Part shown: piece after piece, positions 1 through 7,910 of the stretch
Numbering within the stretch: the stretch's first letter is position 1
How the letters are laid out: each line of letters opens with the position of its first letter
From: G963555815 sp965249615 [NCBI: bacterium]
Lineage (GTDB): Bacteria; UBA8248; JACPRG01
Reading direction: 5' to 3'
DNA length: 64,000 nt
Assembly (NCBI GenBank): GCA_965249615.1
Contig: CBDFMI010000004.1
Location: forward strand, 124,001-188,000
Notes under the pieces: generated by a model
What the model saw: only the letters and a program-made list of their open reading frames with translations
What the model was told of the DNA's origin: nothing
The model's database searches: none
Program-made: the position numbers and the translations under genes

Positions 1-294
1 GACATCCGCCAGGTGGGCGAGGGCCCGGCGCGTGTTGGGGACGGTGATGACGGTCACTTCTCTCGAGGCCGCGGGGACCTTCGCCGTTTCTGAGACCACC
101 ACGCCCACCGCTCCGCGTTTGATGGCCTCCTCTAGATGGGTGTGGCCGTCGGTCTGTGATCCTGGCAGGGCGATGAAGAGGTCCCCCGGGCAGAGGCTTC
201 GAGAATCATAAGAAAGGCCACTGATCTCAACCCCCTGGGGTCCTCTGACCTGGTGACACGTAATGCCCGAGATGAGCTGGTCGATACGGGCCAA
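1..294 (-). CDS. murE: UDP-N-acetylmuramoyl-tripeptide synthetase MurE, N-terminal part
   Basis: The minus strand encodes about 98 residues of the Mur ligase N-terminal domain before the window edge cuts the gene. The stretch reads GLSYDSRSLCPGDLFIALPG, then a GHTHLEEAIKRGAVGVVVSE segment, which is the UDP-MurNAc-binding start of MurE. MurE adds the third amino acid (usually meso-diaminopimelate) to UDP-MurNAc-L-Ala-D-Glu in the cytoplasm. The likely start is a TTG at 294, five bases after a GGGGG Shine-Dalgarno-like run. It lies 11 bp after the ftsI stop, so it is translationally close to ftsI and is the last visible gene of the division cluster. The central ATP-binding domain is outside the window, so the third-residue specificity cannot be read. 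Confidence 0.88.
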   Translation of the reverse strand, partial: MARIDQLISGITCHQVRGPQGVEISGLSYDSRSLCPGDLFIALPGSQTDGHTHLEEAIKRGAVGVVVSETAKVPAASREVTVITVPNTRRALAHLADV

Positions 295-305
295 TCCTAC
301 CCCCT

Positions 306-2102
306 TCAGGCCCCTGGTTCGGCGGGGTCCTCTCCCGAGCGTAGCACGAGGGCCTCATCGCGAGGGACCCTGAGATAGCGTAGCGTCCGGCCAGCAATCT
401 CTCTAAAGATGGGGGCCGCCACAGAGCCCCCGTAGATGTTTTCCTTTGGGGAATCGATCGTCACCAGGATGACCACCCGGGGCCGCTCTGCCGGCGAAAA
501 TCCTACGAAAGAGGCAACGTAACGCCCATTTTCATAGGTCCCGGTTGCCGGATCCACCTGCTGGGCCGTGCCGGTCTTGCCACCCGCGGTGTAGTCTGCA
601 GGCTTCGCTTTTTTTCCGGTTCCCCGCTCCACGACCCCCCTGAGGGCCTCCCTCAGGGTCTCCGCCACCTCAGGCCCCAAGGCCCGTCGGACGATCTTGG
701 GGGCGAAAACGCGGATGGTTCGGCCATCTCGCTCGATGGACTTGACAACGCGGGGACGCATGAGGTAACCACCATTGGCGATGGCCCCGTAAGCGGCGAC
801 AAGCTGAAGGGGGGTGACGGCGACCTCGTGCCCTATGGGCAGGGCTGCCATGGAGGCTCGAGTCCACGCCCGGGGGGGTCTGAGGATTCCAGGAGACTCC
901 CCGGGAAGACCTGATTTAGACCGTTCGCCGAATCCAAAGGCCCGGATGTAGCGATCAAGGAGATCAGGTCCCACCTCCTGGGCCATCTTGACGGCTCCGA
1001 TGTTGCTGGATTGTTCGAGGATCTGGCGGACCGTTAGATCATCATGAGGGTGAAGGTCCCGGATGACCCGCCCTGCGAAGGGCCACCTTCCCCCCTCGCC
1101 ATAGAAGGTGTCGTCTGCATGTCCGCCCCTGCCTTCCAGGTACGCTGCCGCCGTCACCACCTTAAAGGTGGAGCCCGGCTCGTAGACGTCGGCGGCGCTG
1201 CGAATGCGCGAGGCCCCCGGCCCGTAGAGTCGAAATTGGTTTGGGTCGAAAGAGGGGACCTCGGCAAGGGCCAAGATGTTCCCCGTCTCCGGCTCCATCA
1301 CAATGACGATGCCAGAAGCGGCCCCCGCTCTCTCAACGCCGTTGGCGAGGGCTCTTTCTGCGATGTGTTGGATGGACTCGTCCATGGCGAGGACCACATC
1401 GCTTCCGCTGAGGCCAGGGGACGGGAGGAGCTCAGGGGGCAGAAGGGTTCGGCCCAGGGCGTCCCTGAGGACCTTTCTGCGGCCGGGGATCCCGCGAAGG
1501 TGGAGGTTAAGTGCGTACTCCACCCCCGAGAGACCCTCCTCATCTATGCCCACAAAACCCAAAAGTTGTCCCGCCAGGTGCCCCTTGGGGTAGAAACGTT
1601 TTTTCTCCGGGACAGAATCGATCCCGCCCAGGGCGAGCGCACGCACCTGATCCATCTGGGCGGGGGTGACCTTACGGCTTATCCACACGAACTCCCTCTT
1701 CGACGTCAGGCTCTGCCTGAGGTCAGCCAACGGGAGGTCGAGTGCTTTGGAGAGAAGCCAGGCCGCGGCAGTCGGCTCCGCCAGGGCGGCAGGCCGCGCG
1801 AAGACGGAATCGGTGTTCATGCTCAGGGCGAGCATTCTCCTGCGCCGATCCCATATGACCCCTCGCTGAGGCTGCAGGGGTTCGATCTTCGTATACTGTC
1901 GTTCGGCCCGGCTCATGGTAGGCGTGTGTTGGTGGATCTGAAGGTAGTAAAGTCGAACGGCGATCACAAAAAGACCCAGTAAGGAGAGCAATAAAAATCC
2001 GGCGAATCGCCGGAGAAAACGGCCTCTCGACATCAAATCTCGATCCACACGCCGCCGCCTTCTGGAATTTAAAGGCCGGCGAGGACGAGCTTTCCGCATC
2101 AA
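306..2102 (-). CDS. ftsI: Peptidoglycan transpeptidase FtsI (class B PBP3)
   Basis: This 598-residue protein is a division-specific penicillin-binding protein that crosslinks septal peptidoglycan in the periplasm. Visible parts are a very basic N-terminus (residues 2-32), one transmembrane segment at about 34-54, the PBP dimerisation domain (about 60-230) and the transpeptidase domain with its three active-site motifs: STFK (nucleophile Ser311), SSN (365-367) and KTGT (509-512). There are no C-terminal PASTA repeats, unlike many Gram-positive PBPs. It sits between ftsL (15 bp upstream) and murE in the canonical mra/dcw order, which makes the FtsI assignment safer than a generic PBP call. Confidence 0.95.
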   Translation of the reverse strand: MMRKARPRRPLNSRRRRRVDRDLMSRGRFLRRFAGFLLLSLLGLFVIAVRLYYLQIHQHTPTMSRAERQYTKIEPLQPQRGVIWDRRRRMLALSMNTDSVFARPAALAEPTAAAWLLSKALDLPLADLRQSLTSKREFVWISRKVTPAQMDQVRALALGGIDSVPEKKRFYPKGHLAGQLLGFVGIDEEGLSGVEYALNLHLRGIPGRRKVLRDALGRTLLPPELLPSPGLSGSDVVLAMDESIQHIAERALANGVERAGAASGIVIVMEPETGNILALAEVPSFDPNQFRLYGPGASRIRSAADVYEPGSTFKVVTAAAYLEGRGGHADDTFYGEGGRWPFAGRVIRDLHPHDDLTVRQILEQSSNIGAVKMAQEVGPDLLDRYIRAFGFGERSKSGLPGESPGILRPPRAWTRASMAALPIGHEVAVTPLQLVAAYGAIANGGYLMRPRVVKSIERDGRTIRVFAPKIVRRALGPEVAETLREALRGVVERGTGKKAKPADYTAGGKTGTAQQVDPATGTYENGRYVASFVGFSPAERPRVVILVTIDSPKENIYGGSVAAPIFREIAGRTLRYLRVPRDEALVLRSGEDPAEPGA

Positions 2103-2116
2103 GGTTTTCTCCAGTC

Positions 2117-2485
2117 CTATTTCTCTTGAAGCAGTGACACTTCCCTAGGCGCGGGGCGGATCCATCTGAGCTGCTCCGGCGATGGGTCTGTCATCCCGAG
2201 GTCCCTGCGGGCGATCTCATCGATGCGGGATGGCGACCGAAGGCCGGCCCGCTCCACCTTCAGCTCTGCGTTCAGCTGCGTGAGTTGGGATTTCTCGACC
2301 TGGAGGCGATTGGACTTGTAGCCCAGTTGCACCGCCTGGAGGCGGGGCCAGCTGAAGGCCATGGCGGCAAGGAAGATGGGCAGCGGAGAGAGGAGGTAAA
2401 ACCAAGGACCTCCTCTCCGCCTTCCCCGATTTCCGGGAGAGGCGCTGCGCCCCTGTCTGGGCATGGACCGGCGGAGGGCGCCCAT
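2117..2485 (-). CDS. ftsL: Cell division protein FtsL-like
   Basis: This is a 122-residue bitopic membrane protein: a basic cytoplasmic tail (1-27), one transmembrane helix (about 29-47) and a periplasmic part with leucine-rich coiled-coil character (LQVEKSQLTQLNAELKVE), ending in an IDEIARRDLGM segment typical of FtsL/FtsB-type proteins. FtsL links the FtsQB complex to FtsWI activation. Sequence identity in this family is always low. The call rests on topology, the coiled coil and its position between rsmH (1-bp overlap) and ftsI. Confidence 0.82.
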   Translation of the reverse strand: MGALRRSMPRQGRSASPGNRGRRRGGPWFYLLSPLPIFLAAMAFSWPRLQAVQLGYKSNRLQVEKSQLTQLNAELKVERAGLRSPSRIDEIARRDLGMTDPSPEQLRWIRPAPREVSLLQEK

Positions 2486-3459
2486 TAGGCTATCCTCCGT
2501 GCCACCCGGAATTTCGCGCTCCGGGCCCGGGGATTGAGATGAACTTCCTCCTCATCGGGCGTGATGGGCCTCTTGGTGAGGATCTCAAGGGTGGACTGAC
2601 CGCCGCACACGCAGACAGCGATCGAGGGGGGGCACTGGCACCCCATGGCGAATCGGCGAAAGGTCTGCTTCACGATTCGGTCTTCGAGGGAGTGATAGGA
2701 GATGACACCCAGCCGCCCCTCCGGGGCCAGGACCTCCATGGCGGCATCCAGGGCGAGGGTGAGGGAATCGAGCTCTTGGTTCACGGCGATCCGAAGGGCC
2801 TGAAAGGTTCGGGTGGCCGGGTGGCGCCCGCGGGGCCAGCCCTTCCTCGGGATCGTAGAGGCAACAAGGGCTGCTAGCTCGTCGGTCCTCGTAATGGGGC
2901 GCTTTTGACGGGCGAGGACAATGTCTCTGGCGATCTGCCGAGCGTAGCGCTCCTCACCATAGGTGCTCAGGATATCAGCCAGTTCTTCCGCCGAAAGGTC
3001 CCGTACCAGGTCCTCTGCTTTCCTCTCCTGGCGCTCGTCCATCCGCATGTCCAGAGGGCCGGGACGCCTAAAGCTGAACCCCCGCTTTCCGTCCTCTACA
3101 AGAGGGGACGATAGGCCGAGGTCGAGAAGGATTCCCTGCACAGAAGAGACCCCGGCCTCCGCGAGAAGCTGGGTCAGGGCAGAGAAGTTCCCCCGGATGA
3201 GGGTTACCTGTTGATGAAAAGGGTCTAAACGTTTTAGGGCTGCCGAGATCGCCTGTCCGTCGCAGTCGATCCCGATGAGCCGAACGCCTGACCCTCCAGC
3301 CTCCAAAAGGGCCTCCGCGTGACCTCCGTAGCCGACCGTGGCGTCCACAAGGACGCCCCCCCGGGCGGGCTCCAGGAGCCGGCACACCTGCTCTAGCAGG
3401 ACAGGGCGGTGATCCTCGCCACGGTTCTCAAAGTTTTCGCCGGAAGACATGGAAGACAT
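2485..3459 (-). CDS. rsmH: 16S rRNA (cytosine1402-N4)-methyltransferase RsmH
   Basis: RsmH (MraW) methylates N4 of C1402 in 16S rRNA using S-adenosylmethionine. The N-terminus has HRPVLLEQV, then the SAM-binding VDATVGYGGHAEALL motif, with LDLGLSSPLVEDGKRGFSFR and a C-terminal ISYHSLEDRIVKQTFR block, all diagnostic of this family. The open frame extends to 3525. The ATG at 3459 is preferred because GGAGGAG lies nine bases upstream, giving 324 residues, which is close to the usual size. The gene overlaps ftsL by one base and follows the small pilin gene and mraZ. Confidence 0.94.
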   Translation of the reverse strand: MSSMSSGENFENRGEDHRPVLLEQVCRLLEPARGGVLVDATVGYGGHAEALLEAGGSGVRLIGIDCDGQAISAALKRLDPFHQQVTLIRGNFSALTQLLAEAGVSSVQGILLDLGLSSPLVEDGKRGFSFRRPGPLDMRMDERQERKAEDLVRDLSAEELADILSTYGEERYARQIARDIVLARQKRPITRTDELAALVASTIPRKGWPRGRHPATRTFQALRIAVNQELDSLTLALDAAMEVLAPEGRLGVISYHSLEDRIVKQTFRRFAMGCQCPPSIAVCVCGGQSTLEILTKRPITPDEEEVHLNPRARSAKFRVARRIA

Positions 3460-3563
3460 CAGGGCGGGCTCCTCCGACGCGGGATCTAGAGTGGCCTGTG
3501 CGCTGTTATGCTGAAGGGTATTCATCCGTCTCGATTCTTCGTCGAGAGCGTGTGCGCTCGGGT

Positions 3564-3725
3564 CTAAAAGGCCGGCACAACGCTGTTCAAAAAGGTTGGG
3601 AGACGACCTCCCAATAGGTTCAACGCGACGATGGCGCCCAGTGCCATGACTGAAACGAGGAAGACGTACTCCACCAGCCCCTGGCCCTCATCCCTCATCA
3701 AGCACCCTGAAATTCTTCTCCACAT
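3564..3725 (-). CDS. Flp/Fap-type pilin precursor (small)
   Basis: This is a 53-residue frame with ATG at 3725 and an AGGAGGGGGAAGG Shine-Dalgarno about ten bases upstream. The product has a short basic leader (residues 2-11), then RDEG|QGLVEY, which matches the Flp prepilin cleavage consensus: Gly before the cut and Glu-Tyr at mature positions 5-6. A hydrophobic helix follows (VFLVSVMALGAIVALNLLGG). Flp pilins are cut by a TadV-type prepilin peptidase and polymerised by the Tad system. It starts 25 bp after mraZ and ends 105 bp before rsmH on the same strand, so it should be co-transcribed with division genes. No Tad assembly gene is in the window. Confidence 0.8.
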   Translation of the reverse strand: MWRRISGCLMRDEGQGLVEYVFLVSVMALGAIVALNLLGGRLPTFLNSVVPAF

Positions 3726-3749
3726 AACCCTTCCCCCTCCTAAAAGGAG

Positions 3750-4187
3750 TTAAAACCCTATTCCTGAGGATTCGGCGATGTCTTCGAGCCTGCCCCGAGA
3801 GGCCTCCAAGGCCTTTTGCCACTGCCCTTTGCTCCAGATCTCTATCTTGTTCCCGACCCCGACCACGACGACCTCCTTCTCCAGCCCGGCCTCGCGCCTG
3901 AGGACCTCGGGAATGAGGATTCGACCCTGACGGTCCAGGAGACAGTCCGCCGCGTTGGCATAGAAGACCCTCACAAAGGTCCTGACATCCCGACGGCTGG
4001 TTGGAAGTTCCCTCGCCTTTCGCTCCACTTCGTGCCACTCGTCAAGGGGATAGGCGACGATGCAGCCGTCAAAGAGGGTGAGGACGAGCTGCGTGAGGGA
4101 ACGCCCGTTCAGGACGTCACGGAATTTAGAAGGGACGCTGAGCCTTCCCTTGGGGTCGAGGGTGACCTCGTATTTGCCCAAAAACAT
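3750..4187 (-). CDS. mraZ: Transcriptional regulator MraZ
   Basis: MraZ is the AbrB/SpoVT-fold regulator at the head of division clusters and usually represses its own operon. The 145-residue product has the expected two tandem domains, each with a DxxGR motif: DPKGRLSVP (11-19) and DRQGRILIP (85-93). The start ATG at 4187 has GGAGG seven bases upstream. A longer in-frame extension to 4262 has no homology-like features and would begin inside the promoter. First gene of the minus-strand division operon. Confidence 0.95.
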   Translation of the reverse strand: MFLGKYEVTLDPKGRLSVPSKFRDVLNGRSLTQLVLTLFDGCIVAYPLDEWHEVERKARELPTSRRDVRTFVRVFYANAADCLLDRQGRILIPEVLRREAGLEKEVVVVGVGNKIEIWSKGQWQKALEASRGRLEDIAESSGIGF

Positions 4188-4233
4188 GGAGAACACCTCC
4201 ACTCTTTCCCACTTTGGTCCATTTTTCACCCAA

Positions 4234-4262
4234 ATTATTTCCGCCTCTCCCACCCTTGTCAA
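4234..4262 (-). promoter_or_regulatory. Sigma70-type promoter of the mraZ division operon with TGGG repeats
   Basis: Read on the minus strand there is TTGACA (4257-4262), a 17-bp spacer and AATAAT (4234-4239), about 45 bp before the mraZ start. The spacer and the downstream leader carry several TGGG elements (one in the spacer, one just after the -10, one about 30 bp further down). MraZ is known to bind TGGG direct repeats, so autoregulation here is likely. Confidence 0.72.
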
Positions 4263-4394
4263 GGGAAATTATTGAAAAATATTGTCTGTGGCCCTCTGCC
4301 GCGAATTTCTCACCAGAGGGAATGCTTTTGAGCTTATTGGGCTGTATCAGAGAAAATCAGGGAAAAGGGCAAATCGGTTAGTGCGAAGGGCTTC

Positions 4395-5129
4395 TTATCC
4401 CACCGAGGTCAGAAGAACGAGGGTTTCGGCTGTTTCCGCAATCGCCCCGTACGTAACTCGCGTGAGGCCGCCGAGGCTTCGCTTGAAATAGGCCCGGGCG
4501 GCCGCGCTCCCGGCCCAGAGGATGAGGAGCAGGACAAGGCCGCGCAGGCCAAGGGTAAGTCCCCCCACGAGGACAGCAATAACCGTGGCGATGGCCAGGC
4601 CTCCCCCTTTCAGTTGCCCCACAAAACCCAACTCCCCGCTGGGCGCCATGTAGGGCTCCTTGTAGCTGAGATAGGTTGTGGTCCAGCGGGAGAGGGCGGC
4701 AGCGGCGATGAGGGTTCCCAGCCCGGCCCCTGAGGGAATGTTAGAGAGGGCGATGACCTTGATGAGGAGAAGGCCGAGAAGGCTGAGGGCCGCGATGCTC
4801 CCCAGGTGGCTTTCACCCATGAGCCGGAGACGCGCCTCTGGTGTCCGCCCGATGAGGAGGCCCTCCAGGACGTTGGCCAGGCCCTCGGCCTGGGCGGCTC
4901 GGGTGAAGATGAGAAGGGAAAGGGCGGCGACGACGCCAAAAAGGGCTGGCGAGAAGAGTGCGGTAAAGATGCCTCCGGTGATTGCCGCCGCCACTCCAAC
5001 GAGGATCCCCACCAGCGGAAAGTAGGCCGCCCCCGCGGCAAGAGGCGCCCCCTTTTTTCCTCCTCCCGGCCAGAGGGTCATGAAGCGAAGGGCAGAGAGG
5101 AATCTTCTCCACTCTCGCAGGAAATCCAT
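4395..5129 (-). CDS. CobS-like integral membrane protein with altered catalytic motif
   Basis: This 244-residue hydrophobic protein resembles adenosylcobinamide-GDP ribazoletransferase (CobS), which makes cobalamin from AdoCbi-GDP and alpha-ribazole in the inner membrane. Family landmarks are the N-terminal LSALRFMTLWP, the FPLVG block (37-41) and a GESHLGSIAALSLLGLLLIK region matching the CobS DSR(I/L)GxxGxLAL region. The Asp-rich DGLADxxDG signature is EGLANVLEG here (82-90), and the later Asp of the MRDSR motif is Glu. No other cobalamin gene lies nearby, so the activity is uncertain. ATG at 5129 follows AAGGAGGGG. At least six membrane segments are evident. Confidence 0.7.
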   Translation of the reverse strand: MDFLREWRRFLSALRFMTLWPGGGKKGAPLAAGAAYFPLVGILVGVAAAITGGIFTALFSPALFGVVAALSLLIFTRAAQAEGLANVLEGLLIGRTPEARLRLMGESHLGSIAALSLLGLLLIKVIALSNIPSGAGLGTLIAAAALSRWTTTYLSYKEPYMAPSGELGFVGQLKGGGLAIATVIAVLVGGLTLGLRGLVLLLILWAGSAAARAYFKRSLGGLTRVTYGAIAETAETLVLLTSVG

Positions 5130-5230
5130 TGAGTTCCCCTCCTTAGCAGAAATCATCATGAGGCAAGCAGACTTGTCATTCTTATCATCTGGCAGAAGAG
5201 CGAGTCAATTTTATATCAGAGATCGGGTGC

Positions 5231-6064
5231 TCACTCGTAGCAATGCTCATCGGTCGGGAAGGTTCCGTCGGTGACTTCCTGGACATACTGGGTGACGGCG
5301 GCCTTGACCTGCTCCCCAAGAGGGGCATAGACCTTTGCGAATTTGGGCGCCAGTTCATCGTAGAGACCCAGAAGGTCCTGAAGGACCAGGATTTGTCCAT
5401 CGCAGTGGGGACCTGCCCCGATCCCGATGGTGGGGATGTGGACCGCCTCGGTGATGTGGGCCGCCAAGGCCGCCGGGATGGCCTCCAGGATGAGGGAAAA
5501 GGCGCCTGCTTCGGCAACGGCCCGGGCGTCTTCCAGCACCTGCTCGGCGTCCTGACCGCGGCCCTGCACATGAAACCCCCCCAGACGGTGGACGGCCTGA
5601 GGATTGAGGCCCACGTGACCCATCACCGGAATATTGGCCTGCACGAGGGTCCGCACCGTGTCGCCGATGTCGACGCCCCCCTCCAGCTTGACCGCCTCGG
5701 CCCCACCCCACTGGAGCAGCCGGCCGGCATTATCCAGCGCTCGTTCCGGGGCGCCGTGATAAGAAAGAAAGGGCATGTCGGCCACCAGGAGGGCCCGAGG
5801 CTTCGCCCGGGAAACCGCCGCCGTGTGGTGGAGCATATCCGCCATGGTCACGCCGATGGTGTTGGGGAGCCCCATCATCACCATCCCCAGGGAGTCCCCG
5901 ACCAGGATGATGTCCACCCCGGCGGCGTCCACGAGACGGGCAAAGGCGTAATCGTAGGCCGTGATGGCGGCAATCTTTCGGGCCCCACCTTCTGCGGCCT
6001 TTTTCCCCGCGCGGGGTTTTTGGGCTCGAATGTCAGCCGTCGTCACCTTGGCCCGCTCTGCCAT
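5231..6064 (-). CDS. panB: 3-methyl-2-oxobutanoate hydroxymethyltransferase PanB
   Basis: PanB transfers a hydroxymethyl group from 5,10-methylene-THF to alpha-ketoisovalerate, the first committed step of pantothenate synthesis. The 277-residue product has the typical ITAYDYAFARLVD start, VGDSLGMVMMG (metal and substrate site), the GHVGLNPQ block and GIGAGPHCDGQILVLQDLLG near the C-terminus. ATG at 6064 is preceded by GGAGGAG. The upstream frame extension to 6118 runs through a terminator-like hairpin and is unlikely to be translated. Monocistronic or near so, with its own promoter and leader. Confidence 0.95.
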   Translation of the reverse strand: MAERAKVTTADIRAQKPRAGKKAAEGGARKIAAITAYDYAFARLVDAAGVDIILVGDSLGMVMMGLPNTIGVTMADMLHHTAAVSRAKPRALLVADMPFLSYHGAPERALDNAGRLLQWGGAEAVKLEGGVDIGDTVRTLVQANIPVMGHVGLNPQAVHRLGGFHVQGRGQDAEQVLEDARAVAEAGAFSLILEAIPAALAAHITEAVHIPTIGIGAGPHCDGQILVLQDLLGLYDELAPKFAKVYAPLGEQVKAAVTQYVQEVTDGTFPTDEHCYE

Positions 6065-6074
6065 CACTCCTCCA

Positions 6075-6109
6075 ATAAAAAACCCCCAGGACAAAGCCCG
6101 GGGGGGTTT
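6075..6109 (-). terminator. Terminator-like hairpin in the panB 5' leader
   Basis: On the minus strand an AAACCCCC arm and a GGGGGTTT arm flank a second complementary pair (CCCGGG...), and the structure runs straight into TTTTTTATT. The panB ribosome-binding site begins only a few bases later. Its position downstream of a clear promoter suggests an attenuator rather than a simple end-of-gene terminator for the aminopeptidase gene upstream. Confidence 0.65.
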
Positions 6110-6176
6110 AGAAGACAAAGACTCTCCGTCGGCTCTACCCCGTCTCGGTCCCTTGAGGATCCAAGCGGCTGTTTAG

Positions 6177-6206
6177 AAAATAGCGCGCTCTCCTTCCCGC
6201 TGTCAA
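6177..6206 (-). promoter_or_regulatory. Predicted panB promoter
   Basis: Minus-strand TTGACA (6201-6206, perfect -35), 18-bp spacer, TATTTT (6177-6182). It would give a leader of about 105 nt that contains the terminator-like hairpin at 6075-6109. Confidence 0.55.
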
Positions 6207-6287
6207 TCCAGAAACTCCCCCACGTGTTTCATATATAAATGTAAAAAGGAAACCCTGGACAAAAGAAGGAGAGGTTTGGCCCACCCC

Positions 6288-7886
6288 TCATTTTCCGGGG
6301 GCGTGCGGCTTGAGTGGGCGCCAGGCGGCCACCAGCTCCGCGAGCAGTCTTACCCCGACGCCAGAGGCCCCCTTGGGGGTATAGGGAAGGTCGGTGTTCC
6401 GCCAGGCGGGGCCGGCGATGTCCAGATGGGCCCAGGGGAACTCTTCGGAGAAGCGGGCGAGGAAGGCCGCGGCCGTGATGGCTCCTCCCCAGCGCCCCCC
6501 CGTATTCTTGATGTCTGCGATGTCGCTCCTGATGAGGTCGAAATATTCGTCCCACAGAGGGAGTTGCCACACCCGGTCTCCGGTCTTCTCGGCGGCCTGG
6601 CGAACCCGATCGACGAGCCCTTCATGGTTTCCAAGGAGTCCGGAGCAGCCCTCGCCAAGGGCCGCGACACAAGCGCCTGTGAGGGTCGCGAGGTCGATGA
6701 CCGCCGCCGGCTTGAACCGCCTCGCATAGGTCAGCGCGTCACCAAGAATGAGCCTGCCCTCGGCGTCCGTGTTGTCGATCTCGATGGTGATCCCCGACAT
6801 AGAGGTGATGACATCCCCCGGGCGGTTGGCCTTCCCACTCACCATGTTCTCGGTGCAGGGAAGGAGGCCCACGACGCGGGTCGGCGGTTGAAGGCGCGAG
6901 ATGGCCTGGAGGGCGCCCAGGACCGCCGCGGCCCCAGCCATGTCCATCTTCATGGTCCGCATGCCGCCTGAGGACTTGAGATCGAGGCCCCCGCTGTCAA
7001 AGGTGACCCCCTTTCCTATGAGGACGACAGGTGGGCCGGGGCGCCCCCGGCCGGGGTACTCGAGGACGATGAACTTGGCGGGGGCCGCGCTCGCTTGGGC
7101 GACGCTTAAGAGGGCCCCCATCTTGAGCGCTTGGATTTCCCGCGTTCCAAGGACTCGGCATCGCAACCTATATTTTCGGGTGAGTTTCTGGGCCTCCCGG
7201 GCGAGAAAGGCCGGCGTGTGCACGTTTCCCGGATGGGTGACCAGATCACGGGCGAAGTGGACCCCGTCGGCCAGAATTTCTCCCCGGCGCACACCACGGC
7301 GAAGGGCCTCTGCCTCCTTTCGCTGTGGTGTCAGGAGGCTGACAGACTGGAGCTTTTTTGTGTTCTCCTTCTCTCGCCGCTTGTAGGCATCCATTCTGTA
7401 GAGGCCCATCCGGGCCCCCTCGACCCAGGCCTGGGCACGGGCCTCAGGAGTGGCCCCCGCGAGGGGGGGAAGCTCCACACAAAAATTTTTCAGGGCCAGG
7501 TCCTGGACGGCCTTGGCGGCGGCGGCGGCGGCCCCTCGAATACCGTCGAGCGTGAAATTTTGCTCCTCTCCAAGACCCACCAGCAGAAAACGCCTGGGCG
7601 CCACTCCTTTTGGGCGCTCGAGGAGGGGAAGCAGACGGGTCTTTCGGGGTTCGGGTTTAAACTCCCCCGACGCCACCATTCGCCCGATGGCCCCCCTGAG
7701 GGCCTTGTCCGCCTCCCGAGCGGCCCCACGAAGGGCTTTCTTATCTTTGAAAACGCCGAGGACGGCCAACTCGCTTTTGGCCCCCATCAGGGGCCCTACG
7801 GAAACCTTTGTTCGCAAGTTTTCTGTTCCCCCAAAAAAGATTCCACCGATGGATTTAGGTGGATGAGAGACGATCGAATCCTTCAC
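6288..7886 (-). CDS. pepA: Leucyl aminopeptidase (M17 family)
   Basis: This is a cytosolic di-metal aminopeptidase of 532 residues, the usual M17 length. The C-terminal catalytic domain has IGKGVTFDSGGLDLK (Lys292 and Asp297 as metal/catalytic residues) and the family signature NTDAEGRL (372-379), followed by GDALTYARR. The N-terminal macro-like domain covers about residues 30-190. The start is a GTG at 7886 with AAGG six bases before it. An ATG 33 codons later is a possible alternative. Isolated between panB and ubiX with about 170 bp on the panB side. Confidence 0.94.
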   Translation of the reverse strand: MKDSIVSHPPKSIGGIFFGGTENLRTKVSVGPLMGAKSELAVLGVFKDKKALRGAAREADKALRGAIGRMVASGEFKPEPRKTRLLPLLERPKGVAPRRFLLVGLGEEQNFTLDGIRGAAAAAAKAVQDLALKNFCVELPPLAGATPEARAQAWVEGARMGLYRMDAYKRREKENTKKLQSVSLLTPQRKEAEALRRGVRRGEILADGVHFARDLVTHPGNVHTPAFLAREAQKLTRKYRLRCRVLGTREIQALKMGALLSVAQASAAPAKFIVLEYPGRGRPGPPVVLIGKGVTFDSGGLDLKSSGGMRTMKMDMAGAAAVLGALQAISRLQPPTRVVGLLPCTENMVSGKANRPGDVITSMSGITIEIDNTDAEGRLILGDALTYARRFKPAAVIDLATLTGACVAALGEGCSGLLGNHEGLVDRVRQAAEKTGDRVWQLPLWDEYFDLIRSDIADIKNTGGRWGGAITAAAFLARFSEEFPWAHLDIAGPAWRNTDLPYTPKGASGVGVRLLAELVAAWRPLKPHAPGK

Positions 7887-7910
7887 TAAAATCCTTGGCG
7901 CCCAGGGACA

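Noticed and set aside
1044-1982. Long open frame on the plus strand opposite ftsI
   Set aside because: It is antisense to a well-supported gene, has no ribosome-binding site and its product is Arg/Gly-rich without any family feature. High-GC coding strands often leave such frames open.
5243-6238. 331-codon plus-strand frame opposite panB
   Set aside because: It mirrors panB codons, and its product has no domain or signal; panB has full family motifs.
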